Shown here: one piece after another, positions 9,726 through 19,708 of the stretch
Numbering within the stretch: position 1 is the first letter of the stretch
How the letters are laid out: each line of letters starts with the position of its first letter
Origin: Pseudonocardia sp. C8
GTDB lineage: Bacteria > Actinomycetota > Actinomycetes > Mycobacteriales > Pseudonocardiaceae
Direction: 5' to 3'
NCBI RefSeq assembly: GCF_014267175.1
Contig: NZ_JACMTR010000002.1
Location: 2,567,501-2,631,500 of the forward strand
DNA length: 64,000 bases
The notes under the pieces: model-generated
What the model saw: only the letters and a program-made list of their open reading frames with translations
Told to the model about the DNA's origin: nothing
The model's database searches: none
Program-made: the position numbers and the translations under genes

Positions 9726-10697
9726 ATGACCGCCTCCGAGGGCAGGACCGCCCCGACCACCGCGGGCCCGCTCGCCCCGAGCGGATCCGCCGAGGAGATC
9801 ACCCACGACAGCATCATGCGGCGGACGGCCGAGCGTCCCCGGCGCGGCTGGCGCAAGGCGATCTACTCGGCCACCGGTGGGCGCTACAACCCCGGCATCA
9901 GCGTCGCCGAGGCCGACCGCAACGCGCTGCTGCGCCGGATCCGGCGGCAGCTGCCCGGGCCGCACCGCATCGCCGTCTCCTCGATCAAGGGCGGGGTCGG
10001 CAAGACGACCGTCACGGCCTGCCTCGGGCTGACCCTGGCCGAGCACCGCGGTGACCGGGTGGTCGCGCTGGACGCGAACCCGGACGCCGGCACGCTGGCC
10101 GACCGGCTGACCGGCGAGACCCACGTCACGGTCCGCCAGATGATCGAGAAGATCGACGACATCGACTCGCTGACCGCGATGAGCCGCTACACCAGCCTCG
10201 CCGGGCGGCTGCAGGTCCTGGCCAGCGACCAGGACCCGGCGATGAGCGAGGCGTTCAACCGCGACGAGTACGCCAAGGTCTGCGCGGTGCTCTCCCGGTT
10301 CTGCAACATCCTGCTCACCGACTCGGGCACCGGCCTGGTGCACTCCGCGATGGAGGGCACGCTCGCGCTGGCCGACGCGCTGGTCGTGGTCGGCGCGCCC
10401 ACGGTGGACGGGGCCAGCCGGGCCAGCAAGACGCTGGACTGGCTGGCCGCACACGGTTACCAGCGGCACGTGGAGAACGCGATCGTCGTGCTGTCCCAGG
10501 ACCGGGCCAGCCCCGAGGTCGACGGCGACGCCGTGTTCGACCACTTCGCCCAGCGGTGCCGCGCGGTGCACTCCGTGCCGATGGACCCGCACCTGTCCGC
10601 GGGCGGCCGGATCGACCTCGATTCGCTGCGCGAGCCGACCCGCACCGCGTTCCTGGAGATCGCCGCGAGCATCGCCGACGACTTCCCGACCCGCTGA
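9726..10697 (+). CDS. MinD/ParA-like ATPase, type VII-locus-like
   Basis: This 323-residue protein has Walker A KGGVGKTT at residues 88-95, DANPDAGTLADRL, and LLTDSGTGLVHSA. The N-terminal stretch THDSIMRR...RRGWRKAIYSATGG resembles the GWR...TGG leader seen in MinD-like ATPases encoded near ESX/type VII secretion loci (family knowledge). AGGAGG lies 7 bases before ATG 9726. It is a paralogue of the gene at 8287 but lacks the Cys/His N-terminus. The two could act as a heterodimer or on two sites of one complex (inference). Confidence 0.85.
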   Translation: MTASEGRTAPTTAGPLAPSGSAEEITHDSIMRRTAERPRRGWRKAIYSATGGRYNPGISVAEADRNALLRRIRRQLPGPHRIAVSSIKGGVGKTTVTACLGLTLAEHRGDRVVALDANPDAGTLADRLTGETHVTVRQMIEKIDDIDSLTAMSRYTSLAGRLQVLASDQDPAMSEAFNRDEYAKVCAVLSRFCNILLTDSGTGLVHSAMEGTLALADALVVVGAPTVDGASRASKTLDWLAAHGYQRHVENAIVVLSQDRASPEVDGDAVFDHFAQRCRAVHSVPMDPHLSAGGRIDLDSLREPTRTAFLEIAASIADDFPTR

Positions 10698-10711
10698 CCC
10701 CGGTGCGCCCG

Positions 10712-11398
10712 TCAGCCGGGGGCCCGCCGGGTCGCGGCACCGGGCCCGCCCACCGGCAGCCGGATCCACCGGGGAGCCTCGGCCCGGAACCGTGCCGGAT
10801 CGAGCCCGCCCGCCCCCGCCGGCACCGCACCGAGCAGCGGCTCCAGCGCGGCGCGGTTGGACAGCTCGACCTCCGACGGCGTGTCCGGCCACGCCCCGAT
10901 CACCAGCCCCGCAACCGGGATCCGCCGCCGCTGCAGCGCCTCCACCGTGAGCGCGGTGTGGTTGAGCGTGCCCAGCCCGCTGCGGCAGACGACGACCGCG
11001 GGCGCCGCGAGCGCGGTGGCGAGGTCGGCGAGGGTCCGCCCGTGCCCGTCCAGCTCGACGAGCAGCCCGCCCGCGCCCTCGACGAGGACGTGGTCGTGCC
11101 GCCCGGCGAGCTCGGTGGCGCACGCCGTGTGCGCGGCCAGATCCGGCAGCGCGGTCCCGGCACGGCGCGCGGCCGCGACCGGCGCCATCGGGTACGGCAG
11201 CCGGACCCCCTCCACCGCGGTCACGCCCGCCAGGGCGCGGACGACGTCGACGTCGCCCCGCCCGTCCTCGGTACCGGCCTGGGCCGGCTTGACCACCGCC
11301 ACGGTCTCCCCGCGCGCGGCCAGGACCGCCGCCAGCGCCGCGGTGACGATCGTCTTTCCGACCCCGGTGTCGGTGCCGGTCACGACCAGCACGCTCAC
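10712..11398 (-). CDS. bioD: Dethiobiotin synthase
   Basis: BioD closes the ureido ring of biotin, converting 7,8-diaminopelargonate, CO2 and ATP to dethiobiotin in the cytosol. The 228-residue protein starts with the P-loop TGTDTGVGKT (residues 7-16) and has KPAQAG and VEGAGGLLVELDG, all characteristic. The GTG start at 11398 overlaps the bioF stop by four bases (GTGA), so it is the last gene of the leftward bioBAFD operon. Length is normal for the family. The 3' end lies 14 bases from the convergent MinD gene. Confidence 0.95.
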   Translation of the reverse strand: MSVLVVTGTDTGVGKTIVTAALAAVLAARGETVAVVKPAQAGTEDGRGDVDVVRALAGVTAVEGVRLPYPMAPVAAARRAGTALPDLAAHTACATELAGRHDHVLVEGAGGLLVELDGHGRTLADLATALAAPAVVVCRSGLGTLNHTALTVEALQRRRIPVAGLVIGAWPDTPSEVELSNRAALEPLLGAVPAGAGGLDPARFRAEAPRWIRLPVGGPGAATRRAPG

Positions 11399-12531
11399 AC
11401 CGGCACCCCGGCGTACGCGGCGGCGCGGCGGGCGGCGTCGGCGGCCCGCTCCGGATCGAGGGTGGCCCGCGCGACCAGCCGGAGCCGGGACACCCCGTCC
11501 GGAACGCTCGGCGGCCGGAAGCAGCCGACGACCACGCCGTCGTCGAGCAGCCGGGCGGCCGCGTCGACCGCGGCCTCCGGCGCCCCGACCGGGACCGACT
11601 GCACCGCACCGGGCGCGTGCACGACGCCTGCCGCCTCCGCGATCGCCCCGGCGACCCGGTGCAGCGCGGCGACCCGTTCCGGCTCGGCGCGGACGATCCG
11701 GCAGGACGCGGCGGCCGCCGCCGCGGCGGCCGGGGCCAGAGCGGTGTCGAACAGGAACGTCCGGGCCGTGTCGACCAGGTGCGCGCGCAGCGCCGCCGGT
11801 CCCAGCACCGCGCCGCCCTGCGCGCCGAGCGCCTTCGACAGCGTCGCGGTGACCACGACGTGCTCGGCCCCGGCGAGCCCGGCGGCGTGCACCCCGCCCC
11901 GGCCGTGACCCGCGACGCCCACACCGTGCGCCTCGTCGACGACGAGCAGCGCGTCGTGCTCGGCGCACAGCGCGGCGAGCCGGGGGAGGTCCGCGGCGTC
12001 GCCCAGCACCGAGTACAGCGACTCGACGACGACCACCGCCCGCGGCTGCTCCCGCTCGCGCAGCAGCCGCTCCAGCGCGGCCAGGTCGGCGTGCGGGCAG
12101 ATCGCCACCGGGGACTTCGCGAGCCGGGCGCCGTCGACCAGCGAAGCGTGCGCGTGGGCGTCGGACACGAACAGCGTGTCCGGGTCGCCCAGCGCGGTGA
12201 GCAGGCCGAGGTTCGCGGTGTACCCGCTGGAGAACGCCAGGCAGGACGGCTGCCCGGTCAGGTCGGCGAGCTCGTCCTCCAGCTCGGCGTGCCCGGCGGT
12301 GGTCCCGGTGACGACCCGCGAGGCCCGCGCGCCGGTGCCGAACCGCCCGACCGCCGCGACCGCCGCCTGCCGCACCCGGGGGTCGTCGGCCAGGCCCAGG
12401 TAGTCGTTCGAGGCCAGGTCGAGCAGGCCCGGCCGGGACTGCGGGTTGCGCCGCACGTCGGTGGCCCGGACCACCCCGGCGCTGGCCCGCGCGTCCGCCG
12501 CCCGGGCCAGCCAGCCGGTCATGGCCGTCAT
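11395..12531 (-). CDS. bioF: 8-amino-7-oxononanoate synthase
   Basis: BioF is a PLP enzyme of the alpha-oxoamine synthase family that condenses pimeloyl thioester with L-alanine. The 378-residue protein shows SNDYLGLADDP near the N-terminus, VVDEAHGVGVAGHGRG for PLP binding, and the lysine motif TLSKALGAQGG. ATG 12531 overlaps the bioA stop (ATGA); a second in-frame ATG three codons later is less likely. No bioC or bioH is seen, so pimeloyl supply must be encoded elsewhere. Confidence 0.95.
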   Translation of the reverse strand: MTAMTGWLARAADARASAGVVRATDVRRNPQSRPGLLDLASNDYLGLADDPRVRQAAVAAVGRFGTGARASRVVTGTTAGHAELEDELADLTGQPSCLAFSSGYTANLGLLTALGDPDTLFVSDAHAHASLVDGARLAKSPVAICPHADLAALERLLREREQPRAVVVVESLYSVLGDAADLPRLAALCAEHDALLVVDEAHGVGVAGHGRGGVHAAGLAGAEHVVVTATLSKALGAQGGAVLGPAALRAHLVDTARTFLFDTALAPAAAAAAAASCRIVRAEPERVAALHRVAGAIAEAAGVVHAPGAVQSVPVGAPEAAVDAAARLLDDGVVVGCFRPPSVPDGVSRLRLVARATLDPERAADAARRAAAYAGVPV

Positions 12532-13841
12532 CGGTGCACCTCCGCGATCGCGCCGGTGACGGCCGCCCCGATCGTGGCGATCTCCTCCGGCGTCGTGACG
12601 TAGGGCGGCATGGTGTAGACGAGGTCGCGGAACGGGCGCACCCACACCCCCCGTTCCAGGGCCGCCCGGGTGACCGCGCCGACGTCGACCGGACCGGTCA
12701 GCGCGACGACGCCGACCGCCCCGAGGGTCCGGACCTCGCGCACGGCCGGCAGCTCCGCGGCCGGGGCGAGCGCCGCGGACAGCTCGCGGCCGATCCCGGC
12801 CACCCGCTCGGTGACCGCGGGTGTGAGCAGGGCCAGCGAGGCGGCCGCGACCGCGCACGCGAGGGGGTTGGCCATGAACGTGGGACCGTGCAGCAGCGCC
12901 CGCTGCGGGGAGCGGGTGACGGCCTCGGCGACCCGCCCGCTGCACAGCACCGCGGCGAGGGTGAGGTAACCGCCGGTCAGCGCCTTGCCCACGCACATCA
13001 CGTCCGGCGCGATGCCGGCGTGGTCGACGGCGAACCGTGCCCCGGTCCGCCCGAACCCGGTGGCGATCTCGTCGGCGACCAGCAGCACGTCGTGCCGGTC
13101 GGCGATCCGGCGCAGCGCCGCGAGGCAGCGCGGCGGGTACACGTGCATGCCGCCCGCGCCCTGCAGGACCGGTTCGACGACGATCGCCGCGACCGTGTCC
13201 GCGTGCGCCGCCACCAGCTCCTCCGCCCCGGCGATCCACGCGTCGACCTCCGGGTCCGCCTCCGGGATGAGCTTTCCGTGGTCGGTGCGGGCCGCGGGCG
13301 GGCGCGGCAGGAACAGCTGCTCGGAGACCAGCCCGGGGAACAGCGCGTGCATCCCGTCGACCGGGTCGCACACGCCCATCGCGCCGGTGGTGTCGCCGTG
13401 GTAGCCGCCGCGCAGCGCGACGAACCGGCGCCGGCCGGGGCGCCCGGCGGCGGCCTGGTACTGGACGGCGAGCTTCAGCGCGACCTCGACCGACACCGAT
13501 CCGGAGTCGGCCAGGAACACGTGCCGCAACGGCGCGGGGGTGAGGCGGACCAGTTCCTCGGCGAGCCGGACGGCGGGTTCGTGGGTCAGCCCGCCGAACA
13601 TGACGTGGCTGAACCGGTCGACCTGGTCGTGGACGGCGGCGTCGAGCGCGGGGTGCCGGTAGCCGTGGATCGTGCACCACCACGAGCTCATCGCGTCGAT
13701 CGCCGAGAACCGGCTGCCGTCGTCGGCCGCGAGGTTCAGCCGGGTGCCCTCCGCGCCGAGGACGGCGTAGGGGGCCGGGCCGTCGAGCGGCGCGTAGGGG
13801 TGCCAGAGCAGCCCGCGGTCGCGCTCCAGCAGCGCGGTCAT
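12528..13841 (-). CDS. bioA: Adenosylmethionine-8-amino-7-oxononanoate aminotransferase
   Basis: BioA is a class III PLP aminotransferase that uses S-adenosylmethionine as amino donor to make 7,8-diaminopelargonate. The 437-residue protein carries LLWHPYAPL and [14 protein letters not shown] at the substrate site, the cofactor Asp in [16 protein letters not shown], and the PLP lysine in [12 protein letters not shown] 13841 overlaps the bioB stop by four bases. Full length with no anomalies. Confidence 0.95.
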   Translation of the reverse strand: MTALLERDRGLLWHPYAPLDGPAPYAVLGAEGTRLNLAADDGSRFSAIDAMSSWWCTIHGYRHPALDAAVHDQVDRFSHVMFGGLTHEPAVRLAEELVRLTPAPLRHVFLADSGSVSVEVALKLAVQYQAAAGRPGRRRFVALRGGYHGDTTGAMGVCDPVDGMHALFPGLVSEQLFLPRPPAARTDHGKLIPEADPEVDAWIAGAEELVAAHADTVAAIVVEPVLQGAGGMHVYPPRCLAALRRIADRHDVLLVADEIATGFGRTGARFAVDHAGIAPDVMCVGKALTGGYLTLAAVLCSGRVAEAVTRSPQRALLHGPTFMANPLACAVAAASLALLTPAVTERVAGIGRELSAALAPAAELPAVREVRTLGAVGVVALTGPVDVGAVTRAALERGVWVRPFRDLVYTMPPYVTTPEEIATIGAAVTGAIAEVHR

Positions 13842-14890
13842 GCGTTGGGTGCCTGGGTCGTGCCGGCGCCGCGCCGCCGGATCGCGGTCTCGGCGCGCTC
13901 GCCTGCGGTGTCGGCGCCGAGGACCGTGAAGCCCGCGTCGGCGATCATCCTCAGGTCCTGCTCGGCGGCCTGGCCCTCGCTGGTGAGGTAGTCGCCGAGG
14001 AACAGCGAGTTCGCCACGTGCAGGGCCAGTGGTTGCAGCGACCGGAGGTGCTGCTCGCGGCCGCCCGCCATGCGGACCTCGGTCGTCGGGCAGACCATCC
14101 GGGCCAGCGCGAGGATGCGCAGGCAGCGCAGCGGGTCGAGCAGCCAGGTCCCGGCCAGCGGGGTGCCCTCGAACGGCATCAGGAAGTTCACCGGGATCGA
14201 GTCGCTGCCCAGCTCGCGCAACGCGAACATGGCGTCGACCAGCTCCTCGTCGGACTCGCCCATGCCCACGATCAGCCCGGAGCACGGGGACAGGCCCGCC
14301 GCCCGCGCCTTGGTGACGGTGTCGACCCGGTCGTCGTAGGTGTGGGTGCTGCAGATCTGCGCGTAGCGGGACTCGGCGGTGTTGAGGTTGTGGTTGTAGG
14401 CGTCGACCCCGGCCTCGTGCAGCCGCTCGGCCTGCCCGTCGCGCAGCAGGCCGAGGCAGGCGCAGACCTCGACGCCGGGATGCGCGGCACGCAGCTCCTC
14501 GACGATCCCGGCGACCCGCTCGACGTCCCGGTCGCCGGGGCCGCGCCCGCTGGCGACCAGGCAGACCCGGGACGCGCCGCCGTCGATCCCGGCGCGCGCC
14601 TGCCGGACGGCCTCGGCGGGGGAGAGCCAGGAGTAGGTGAGGATCTCCGCGGTGGAGCCGAGCCGCTGCGAGCAGTAGCCGCAGTCCTCCGGGCACAGGC
14701 CCGACCGCAGGTTCACCAGGTAGTTGACCTTGACCTGGTCGCCGAACGCGGCGCGGCGCAGCCGGCCGGCGGCCGCGACGAGGTGCAGGACCTCGTCGTC
14801 GGGGGTGGCGAGGAGGTCGAGGGCCTCGGCGCGGTCGAGCGCGCCGCCGTCGAGGAGCCGGTCCGCGAGGACGTCATAGGTTTTGAACAC
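13838..14890 (-). CDS. bioB: Biotin synthase (radical SAM)
   Basis: BioB inserts sulfur into dethiobiotin. The radical-SAM cluster motif CPEDCGYC has C66, C70 and C73, and the family motifs [16 protein letters not shown] and MPFEGTPL follow. The protein has 350 residues, the usual length. The GTG start at 14890 lies inside the operator palindrome and lacks a ribosome binding site, but a promoter at 14898-14927 would place the transcript start within a base or two of it, so the message is probably leaderless. It is the first gene of bioBAFD. Confidence 0.93.
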   Translation of the reverse strand: MFKTYDVLADRLLDGGALDRAEALDLLATPDDEVLHLVAAAGRLRRAAFGDQVKVNYLVNLRSGLCPEDCGYCSQRLGSTAEILTYSWLSPAEAVRQARAGIDGGASRVCLVASGRGPGDRDVERVAGIVEELRAAHPGVEVCACLGLLRDGQAERLHEAGVDAYNHNLNTAESRYAQICSTHTYDDRVDTVTKARAAGLSPCSGLIVGMGESDEELVDAMFALRELGSDSIPVNFLMPFEGTPLAGTWLLDPLRCLRILALARMVCPTTEVRMAGGREQHLRSLQPLALHVANSLFLGDYLTSEGQAAEQDLRMIADAGFTVLGADTAGERAETAIRRRGAGTTQAPNA

Positions 14891-14899
14891 CGTTCAAAA
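14881..14899. promoter_or_regulatory. BioQ-type operator overlapping the bioB start
   Basis: TTTTGAAC-ACC-GTTCAAAA is a perfect 8-bp inverted repeat with a 3-base centre. Its core TGAAC-N3-GTTCA matches the form of BioQ boxes described in Corynebacterium and Mycobacterium (recalled family knowledge). It covers the GTG start codon of bioB and the predicted transcript start, and lies 50 bases before the divergent TetR gene. Repressor binding here would block bioB transcription directly. Confidence 0.85.
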
Positions 14900-14927
14900 G
14901 GTAGGCGGGCGGTGATCGTCCCGGCAA
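14898..14927 (-). promoter_or_regulatory. Candidate bioB promoter
   Basis: On the minus strand TTGCCG (14927-14922) and TACCTT (14903-14898) are separated by 18 bases. The expected start point is near 14891, next to the GTG at 14890, and falls inside the operator. This fits a repressible, leaderless bioB transcript. Confidence 0.5.
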
Positions 14928-14948
14928 GTCCCCTGCGAGACTGGGCGG

Positions 14949-15521
14949 GTGGGGCTCACCCGGGAGCGGATCATCGACGCCGCGTACGCCGTGCTGGACG
15001 AGCAGGGCCTCGGCGGGCTGTCGATGCGTCGCGTGGCCCAGGACCTCGGCGTGCGCCCCGGCGCGCTCTACCACCACGTGGCCAACAAGCAGGAGTTGCT
15101 CGCCGAGGTCGCCGCCCGGATCGTCGGTGTCCTGCCCGCCGCCGCGGACGCCCGGCGGGCCGCCTGCGACCTGCGCGACGCGCTGCGCCGGGTCCGCGAC
15201 GGTGCCGAGGTCGTGTCGTTCGTGCTGGCGTTCCGGCCGGAGGGGCTGGCGCCGAGCCGGACCTTCCCGGACCTGTTCGCCGATCGGCTCCCGGCGCGCG
15301 AGGCGCGGTGGGCCGCCCGCACGCTGGTGCACTACGTCCTCGGCGCGGTCGCCGAGGAGCAGAACCGTACGGAGCTGGTCCGCACCGGGATCGTGGCCGA
15401 CGAGCCGGGCCGCGCCGCCGAGGCCGACGAGGCCTTCGGTTTCGGGCTCGACGCCGTGCTGCACGGGCTGGCCCGGTCCCCGGCCACCCGGGAGCCCGGG
15501 GGGACGCCGGCCCGCGGCTGA
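14949..15521 (+). CDS. bioQ: TetR-family biotin regulator (BioQ-like)
   Basis: The 190-residue protein has an N-terminal TetR helix-turn-helix (residues 4-50, with LSMRRVAQDLGVRPGALYHHV) and a C-terminal TetR_C-type ligand domain. It is divergent from bioB across a perfect TGAAC-N3-GTTCA palindrome, the arrangement seen for actinobacterial BioQ repressors. The GTG start at 14949 directly precedes the helix-turn-helix. It probably represses bioBAFD and itself; BioQ sequences vary, so the assignment rests mainly on context. Confidence 0.75.
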   Translation: MGLTRERIIDAAYAVLDEQGLGGLSMRRVAQDLGVRPGALYHHVANKQELLAEVAARIVGVLPAAADARRAACDLRDALRRVRDGAEVVSFVLAFRPEGLAPSRTFPDLFADRLPAREARWAARTLVHYVLGAVAEEQNRTELVRTGIVADEPGRAAEADEAFGFGLDAVLHGLARSPATREPGGTPARG

Positions 15522-15552
15522 GGCGGTTCGCCGGCCGCGGGACGTCCGGTGG

Positions 15553-16731
15553 TCACGGCTGGTGCACCCGCGCGGTCCCGGCCGCCACCAGGACGCACAC
15601 CACGCCGATGACCGCCAATGTGACGAGCAGGACCGGGTACGGTGCGGCCCCCGCACCGGCGGCGAGAATCAGCGGCGTGAGCATCCCGCCGTGCGCCAGC
15701 GCGTGATAGATCGCCGTGGCCGACCGCATGCTGCCCGGCGGCGCGAGGCGCTCGATCTCCCGCAGCCCGGCCGCCAGGACGAGCCCGTATCCCGCGCCCA
15801 GGGTGGCCGCGGCGGCGAGCACCAGCACCGGGGACGCCTCCTGCGCGGCGGCCGCCCCCACCACCAGCCCGGCGACGACGATCAGCATCGCGACGAGGAT
15901 CGCCCGGGCGCTGCCGTCCCGGTCGATCCGGGCGGCGACCGGCTGGATCGCGACCCCGACCCCCAGCGTCAGCGCGGTGACCGCGCCGCTGAACAGCGGG
16001 GCGTAGGCGGACACGCGGTCGGAGACCAGGGTGGGGAGCACGACGTAGGCCACGGTCGCCGCCGCGAACACGGCCGGCCCGGCCGGGAGGACGACCCCGA
16101 GGAACCGCGGGTGCCGGGTGGTGGCCCAGCACAGGCCGTGGACGCCGCGCATCACGGACCGGTTCGGGACCGTGTCCGGGGTCCGCCGCAGCGCCGCGAG
16201 CGCCGTGAGCGCCATCGACGCGTGCACCAGCTCGGGCACGACGACCGGCCACGGCAGCCACTGGAGCATCGCACCGGTGCCGAGCGCGCCCGCCGCGAAC
16301 CCGCTCACGGTCGCGAGCGTCGACCGGCGGGCCCCGGCGGCGGGGTTCCCGGACGCGGCCGACAGCTCGCCGATCCAGGCGGTCCCGGCGGAGATGAGGA
16401 CGCCGGCCGCCGCGCCGGTCGCGAGCCGGCTGACGTAGACCATGGGCGGCCACTGGTGGCCCAGCGCGAGCAGCACGCTCGCCGTCGCGGACAGCACCAG
16501 CGCGTGGCGGACGACGCCGCGCCCGTGCCGGTCGGCCGCCGGCCCGCCCCAGAGCAACGCGGGGAGGAACCCGAGCACGTAGATGCTGAACATGGCCGCG
16601 ACCTGCAGCACCGGCCACGCCCCGTCGGCCCGGTGGAACGCGGCGATGGGGGTGAACTGGTTGACCCCCCACGCCCCGACGAAGACGGCCGCGGTCGCCG
16701 GAAACCACGGGGACCGGGTCGACGCGAGCAT
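15553..16731 (-). CDS. MFS transporter
   Basis: A 392-residue protein with about twelve hydrophobic segments and the MFS loop motif GGPAADRHGRGVVRHA after the second helix. It is convergent with the BioQ-like gene. ATG 16731 is preceded by GGAAGG at a suitable distance. The substrate is unknown; proximity to the biotin genes is weak evidence for a related solute. Family placement is by topology and motif only. Confidence 0.75.
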   Translation of the reverse strand: MLASTRSPWFPATAAVFVGAWGVNQFTPIAAFHRADGAWPVLQVAAMFSIYVLGFLPALLWGGPAADRHGRGVVRHALVLSATASVLLALGHQWPPMVYVSRLATGAAAGVLISAGTAWIGELSAASGNPAAGARRSTLATVSGFAAGALGTGAMLQWLPWPVVVPELVHASMALTALAALRRTPDTVPNRSVMRGVHGLCWATTRHPRFLGVVLPAGPAVFAAATVAYVVLPTLVSDRVSAYAPLFSGAVTALTLGVGVAIQPVAARIDRDGSARAILVAMLIVVAGLVVGAAAAQEASPVLVLAAAATLGAGYGLVLAAGLREIERLAPPGSMRSATAIYHALAHGGMLTPLILAAGAGAAPYPVLLVTLAVIGVVCVLVAAGTARVHQP

Positions 16732-16882
16732 GCTGATGGCAACCCTTCCGGGTCGGGTTCCCTGGCGGGAACGGAAGCGGATCGGGCCGGTGCGGCCCGG
16801 GAATGTCGAGGCGACCAGCAGATCCTGTCGCCGGGGACGACGACCCCACCCCGGTCGGCGGCGTTGACTGCGTGTGGGGGCC

Positions 16883-16911
16883 GGGCGCTCACGGGAGGGG
16901 GGTGAGCGCCC
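16883..16911 (-). terminator. Hairpin downstream of the first FdhF/YdeP gene
   Basis: GGGCGCTCAC (16883-16892) and GTGAGCGCCC (16902-16911) form a perfect 10-bp stem with a 9-base loop. It lies about 145 bases past the stop of the leftward oxidoreductase gene and before the MFS gene, as expected for a terminator, although it lacks a clear U tract. The rest of 16732-17054 shows no supported gene. Confidence 0.55.
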
Positions 16912-17054
16912 GAGCCCGCGACCCGGGTCCCGTGCGGCCCGGACAGGCGAAGGCCGCCCCGACGGGCGCGTCGGGGTGGTCTCCGTCCTGCGGGCGGTCG
17001 GTCCTCAGGGCTCGGCCGGCGGCTCCCGCCGGACGAGCACCGGGACGTTCTTCA

Positions 17055-19358
17055 TCAGGGCTGGTCGCTCTGGGTGCTGCGGTCGCCGATCGCGCAGAGC
17101 CGGTTCAGCTCGGGCATGTAGCCGGCCGCGCAGCCCTGCGGGATGTCGTACGGCAGCGCCGTGTACCCGTGCACCGATCGCGTGCTGCCGTCCCGGGCGA
17201 CGCTGGTGATCGTCACGTGGTCGAACTCGCCGATCCCGCGCCGGGCCATGTCGTCGCGGTTCATGAAGATCAGCGTGCGCAGGCCCTTCACACCACGGTA
17301 GCGGTCGTCGTCGGAGTAGACGGTGGTGTTCCACTGGTCGTGCGAGCGCATCGTCCCCAGCAGGAGCCGGTCCCCGGTGGGGACGACGTCGGGCACGCCG
17401 GCGGCCGAGAACTCGGCCTTCCCGCTCGGCGTGCGGAAGACGAGCTCGCGGGCCGGCTGGTGGATCCGGAAGCCCAGCGGGAGGCGGACCCGCCGGTTGA
17501 CGTCCTCGAAGCCCTCGAGCACCTCGGCCATCGTGTCGCGGATCCGGTCGTAGTCGGCCACGTAGGACTCCCACGGTGTCGCGCTGCCGGGCAGCGTGGC
17601 CCGGGCGATGCCCGCGATGATCGCCGGTTCGGACAGCAGCTGCCGTGAGGCGGGCCGCTTCATCCCGCGCGACAGGTGGACCATGCTCATCGAGTCCTCG
17701 ACCGAGGTCTCCTGGATGCCGCCGAGCTGCTCGTCCCGTTCGGTGCGGCCGAGGCAGGGCAGGATCAGGGCCTCGCGGCCGTGCACCACGAGGCTGGTGT
17801 TCAGCTTCGTGCTGACGTGCACCGTCAGGTCGCAGTTGCGCAGGGCGGCCGCCGTGTACTCGGTGTCCGGTCCGGCCGAGGCGAAGTTGCCGCCCATCCC
17901 GACGAACACGCGGACGTCGCCGCGGTGCATCGCCTCGATCGTCCCGACCGTGTCGAGGCCGTGCTCCCGGGGTGGGTCGATCCCGCACGCCCGCGCGAGC
18001 CGGTCGAGGAAGGCCGGGTCGGGCCGGTGGTCGATCCCGCAGGTCCGGTTGCCCTGGACGTTGCTGTGCCCCCGCACCGGGGACGGTCCCGTGCCCTCCC
18101 GGCCGATGTTGCCGCGGAGCAGGAGCAGGTTGACGATCTCGCGGACGGTGTCGACGCCGTGCTCGTGCTGGGTGATGCCCAGGCACCAGCTGAAGATGGT
18201 GCGGTCGGACTCGCAGTAGACGTCCGCCGCCCGGCGGATCTCGTCGCGGCCCAGGCCGGACTGGTGTTCCAGCTCGTCCCACCCGACCGCCTCGCAGGCC
18301 GCCCGGTACTCCTCGAACCCGGAGGTGTGCCGCTCGACGAACAGCATGTCGATCACCGTGGGATCGGCCGGGTACCGCTCGATGATCGACTTGCCCATGC
18401 CGCGCAGCAGGGCGAGGTCGCCCCCGATCCGCGGCTGCAGGTTCAATGTGGACGTCGGCGTCGCCCGGAACGTGGCCATCCGCAGGAAGTCGTGCGGGAT
18501 GATCGCCTTCGTCGCGCCGGCCTCGACGATCGGGTTGACGTGCACGATCGCCGCGCCACGGCGGTACGCCTCGGTCAGCGCGGTCAGCATCCGGGGTGCG
18601 TTCGACGCCGCGTTCACGCCCAGGATGAACAGCGCGTCGGCCATCTCCCAGTCGCGCAGGTCGGCCGTGCCCTTCCCGGTGCCCAGTGCCGCCGTGAGCG
18701 CGCGTCCGCTCGCCTCGTGGCACATGTTGGAGCAGTCCGGGAGGTTGTTCGTCCCGAACTCGCGGGCGAACAGCTGGTACAGGAAGGTCGCCTCGTTCCC
18801 GAGCCGGCCCGAGGTGTAGAACGACGCCGCGTCCGGGGTGTCGAGCGCCCGCAGGTGGCGGCCGACGATCTCGAACGCCTCGGTCCAGGTCACCGGGACG
18901 TAGTGGTCGGTCTCGGCGTCGTAGCGCATCGGCTCGGTCAGCCGGCCCTGCCGCTCCAGGTCCGGGTCCGGCCATCCGGCCAGCTCCGTGACGCTGTGCG
19001 CGGCGAAGAAGTCCCGGCCGGCACGCCGGTGGGTCATCTCCCACGTGACGTGCTTGATGCCGTTCTCGCAGATGTCGAGGTGCAGCCCGTGCCGGTCGTC
19101 CGGCCAGGCGCAGCCCGGGCAGTCGAACCCGCCCTTCTCGTGGTTCATCCTCACGACCGACCGGGGGCCGTCGACGAACTCCCTCTCCCGGACGAGGAAC
19201 TCCGTGACCGATCGGGCGGCACCCCATCCGGCCGCGGGATGGCGGTACGGGCGGAACTCCGGGCGTGGGCCGTCGGATGTCCCGTCGTGCTTCCCGGCCC
19301 CGTTCCCGCCGCCGGGCCGATGCACGCCGGCCCGGTCCGCCGACTCGTGCACGGTCAT
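17055..19358 (-). CDS. FdhF/YdeP-family molybdopterin oxidoreductase (paralogue 1)
   Basis: This 767-residue protein belongs to the FdhF/YdeP group of bis-MGD oxidoreductases, annotated as formate-dehydrogenase-like though the true substrate is usually unproven. It shows the reduced N-terminal motif CPGCAW (C80, C83) in place of a full 4Fe-4S set, and [11 protein letters not shown], where the second Cys is the likely Mo ligand. [11 protein letters not shown] and [20 protein letters not shown] are cofactor-domain hallmarks. ATG 19358 is favoured by length; an in-frame GTG lies two codons upstream. It is divergent from a PucR gene and resembles the paralogue at 32771. No electron-transfer partner lies beside it. 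Confidence 0.88.
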   Translation of the reverse strand: MTVHESADRAGVHRPGGGNGAGKHDGTSDGPRPEFRPYRHPAAGWGAARSVTEFLVREREFVDGPRSVVRMNHEKGGFDCPGCAWPDDRHGLHLDICENGIKHVTWEMTHRRAGRDFFAAHSVTELAGWPDPDLERQGRLTEPMRYDAETDHYVPVTWTEAFEIVGRHLRALDTPDAASFYTSGRLGNEATFLYQLFAREFGTNNLPDCSNMCHEASGRALTAALGTGKGTADLRDWEMADALFILGVNAASNAPRMLTALTEAYRRGAAIVHVNPIVEAGATKAIIPHDFLRMATFRATPTSTLNLQPRIGGDLALLRGMGKSIIERYPADPTVIDMLFVERHTSGFEEYRAACEAVGWDELEHQSGLGRDEIRRAADVYCESDRTIFSWCLGITQHEHGVDTVREIVNLLLLRGNIGREGTGPSPVRGHSNVQGNRTCGIDHRPDPAFLDRLARACGIDPPREHGLDTVGTIEAMHRGDVRVFVGMGGNFASAGPDTEYTAAALRNCDLTVHVSTKLNTSLVVHGREALILPCLGRTERDEQLGGIQETSVEDSMSMVHLSRGMKRPASRQLLSEPAIIAGIARATLPGSATPWESYVADYDRIRDTMAEVLEGFEDVNRRVRLPLGFRIHQPARELVFRTPSGKAEFSAAGVPDVVPTGDRLLLGTMRSHDQWNTTVYSDDDRYRGVKGLRTLIFMNRDDMARRGIGEFDHVTITSVARDGSTRSVHGYTALPYDIPQGCAAGYMPELNRLCAIGDRSTQSDQP

Positions 19359-19557
19359 TCCCACATCACCCGTCCCCTGCCGGCCGCACGCGGCCGGACC
19401 GTCGATCAGTTGCGCGCCGGCGGTCCCGCGCGGAACGCTCGGCGTGGCCACGATCGTTCCCGGCGATCCGGTGAGCCGTCGATGTCCGTGGCACCAAAGT
19501 CCATTGTCGAGCGAGACAGAACCGCAGGAGGACGGCTGGTCGCCGCCGTGCGCCCGC

Positions 19558-19586
19558 TTGACGTGTGGTCCACCCGACAGTAGACC
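19558..19586 (+). promoter_or_regulatory. Candidate promoter in the oxidoreductase/PucR intergenic region
   Basis: TTGACG (19558-19563) and TAGACC (19581-19586) are spaced by 17 bases, directing transcription to the small ORF and PucR gene. The 350-base gap 19359-19708 is the divergent control region for both directions; I see no other clear gene in it. Confidence 0.45.
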
Positions 19587-19708
19587 CGGATCGGCCCGGG
19601 TGCACCCGGGCGTCGACAAGGGACGATCACGATCCGGCATGTCGCGCGACCCCGTCCCGGCCGCGGTGACGGTGCCCGGCACGAGGACCGCGACAAGGAG
19701 ACGACCTC

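Noticed and set aside
17005..17055. 16-codon ORF coupled (TGATG) to the stop of the first FdhF/YdeP gene.
   Set aside because: Very short and without features; the overlap probably arises by chance.
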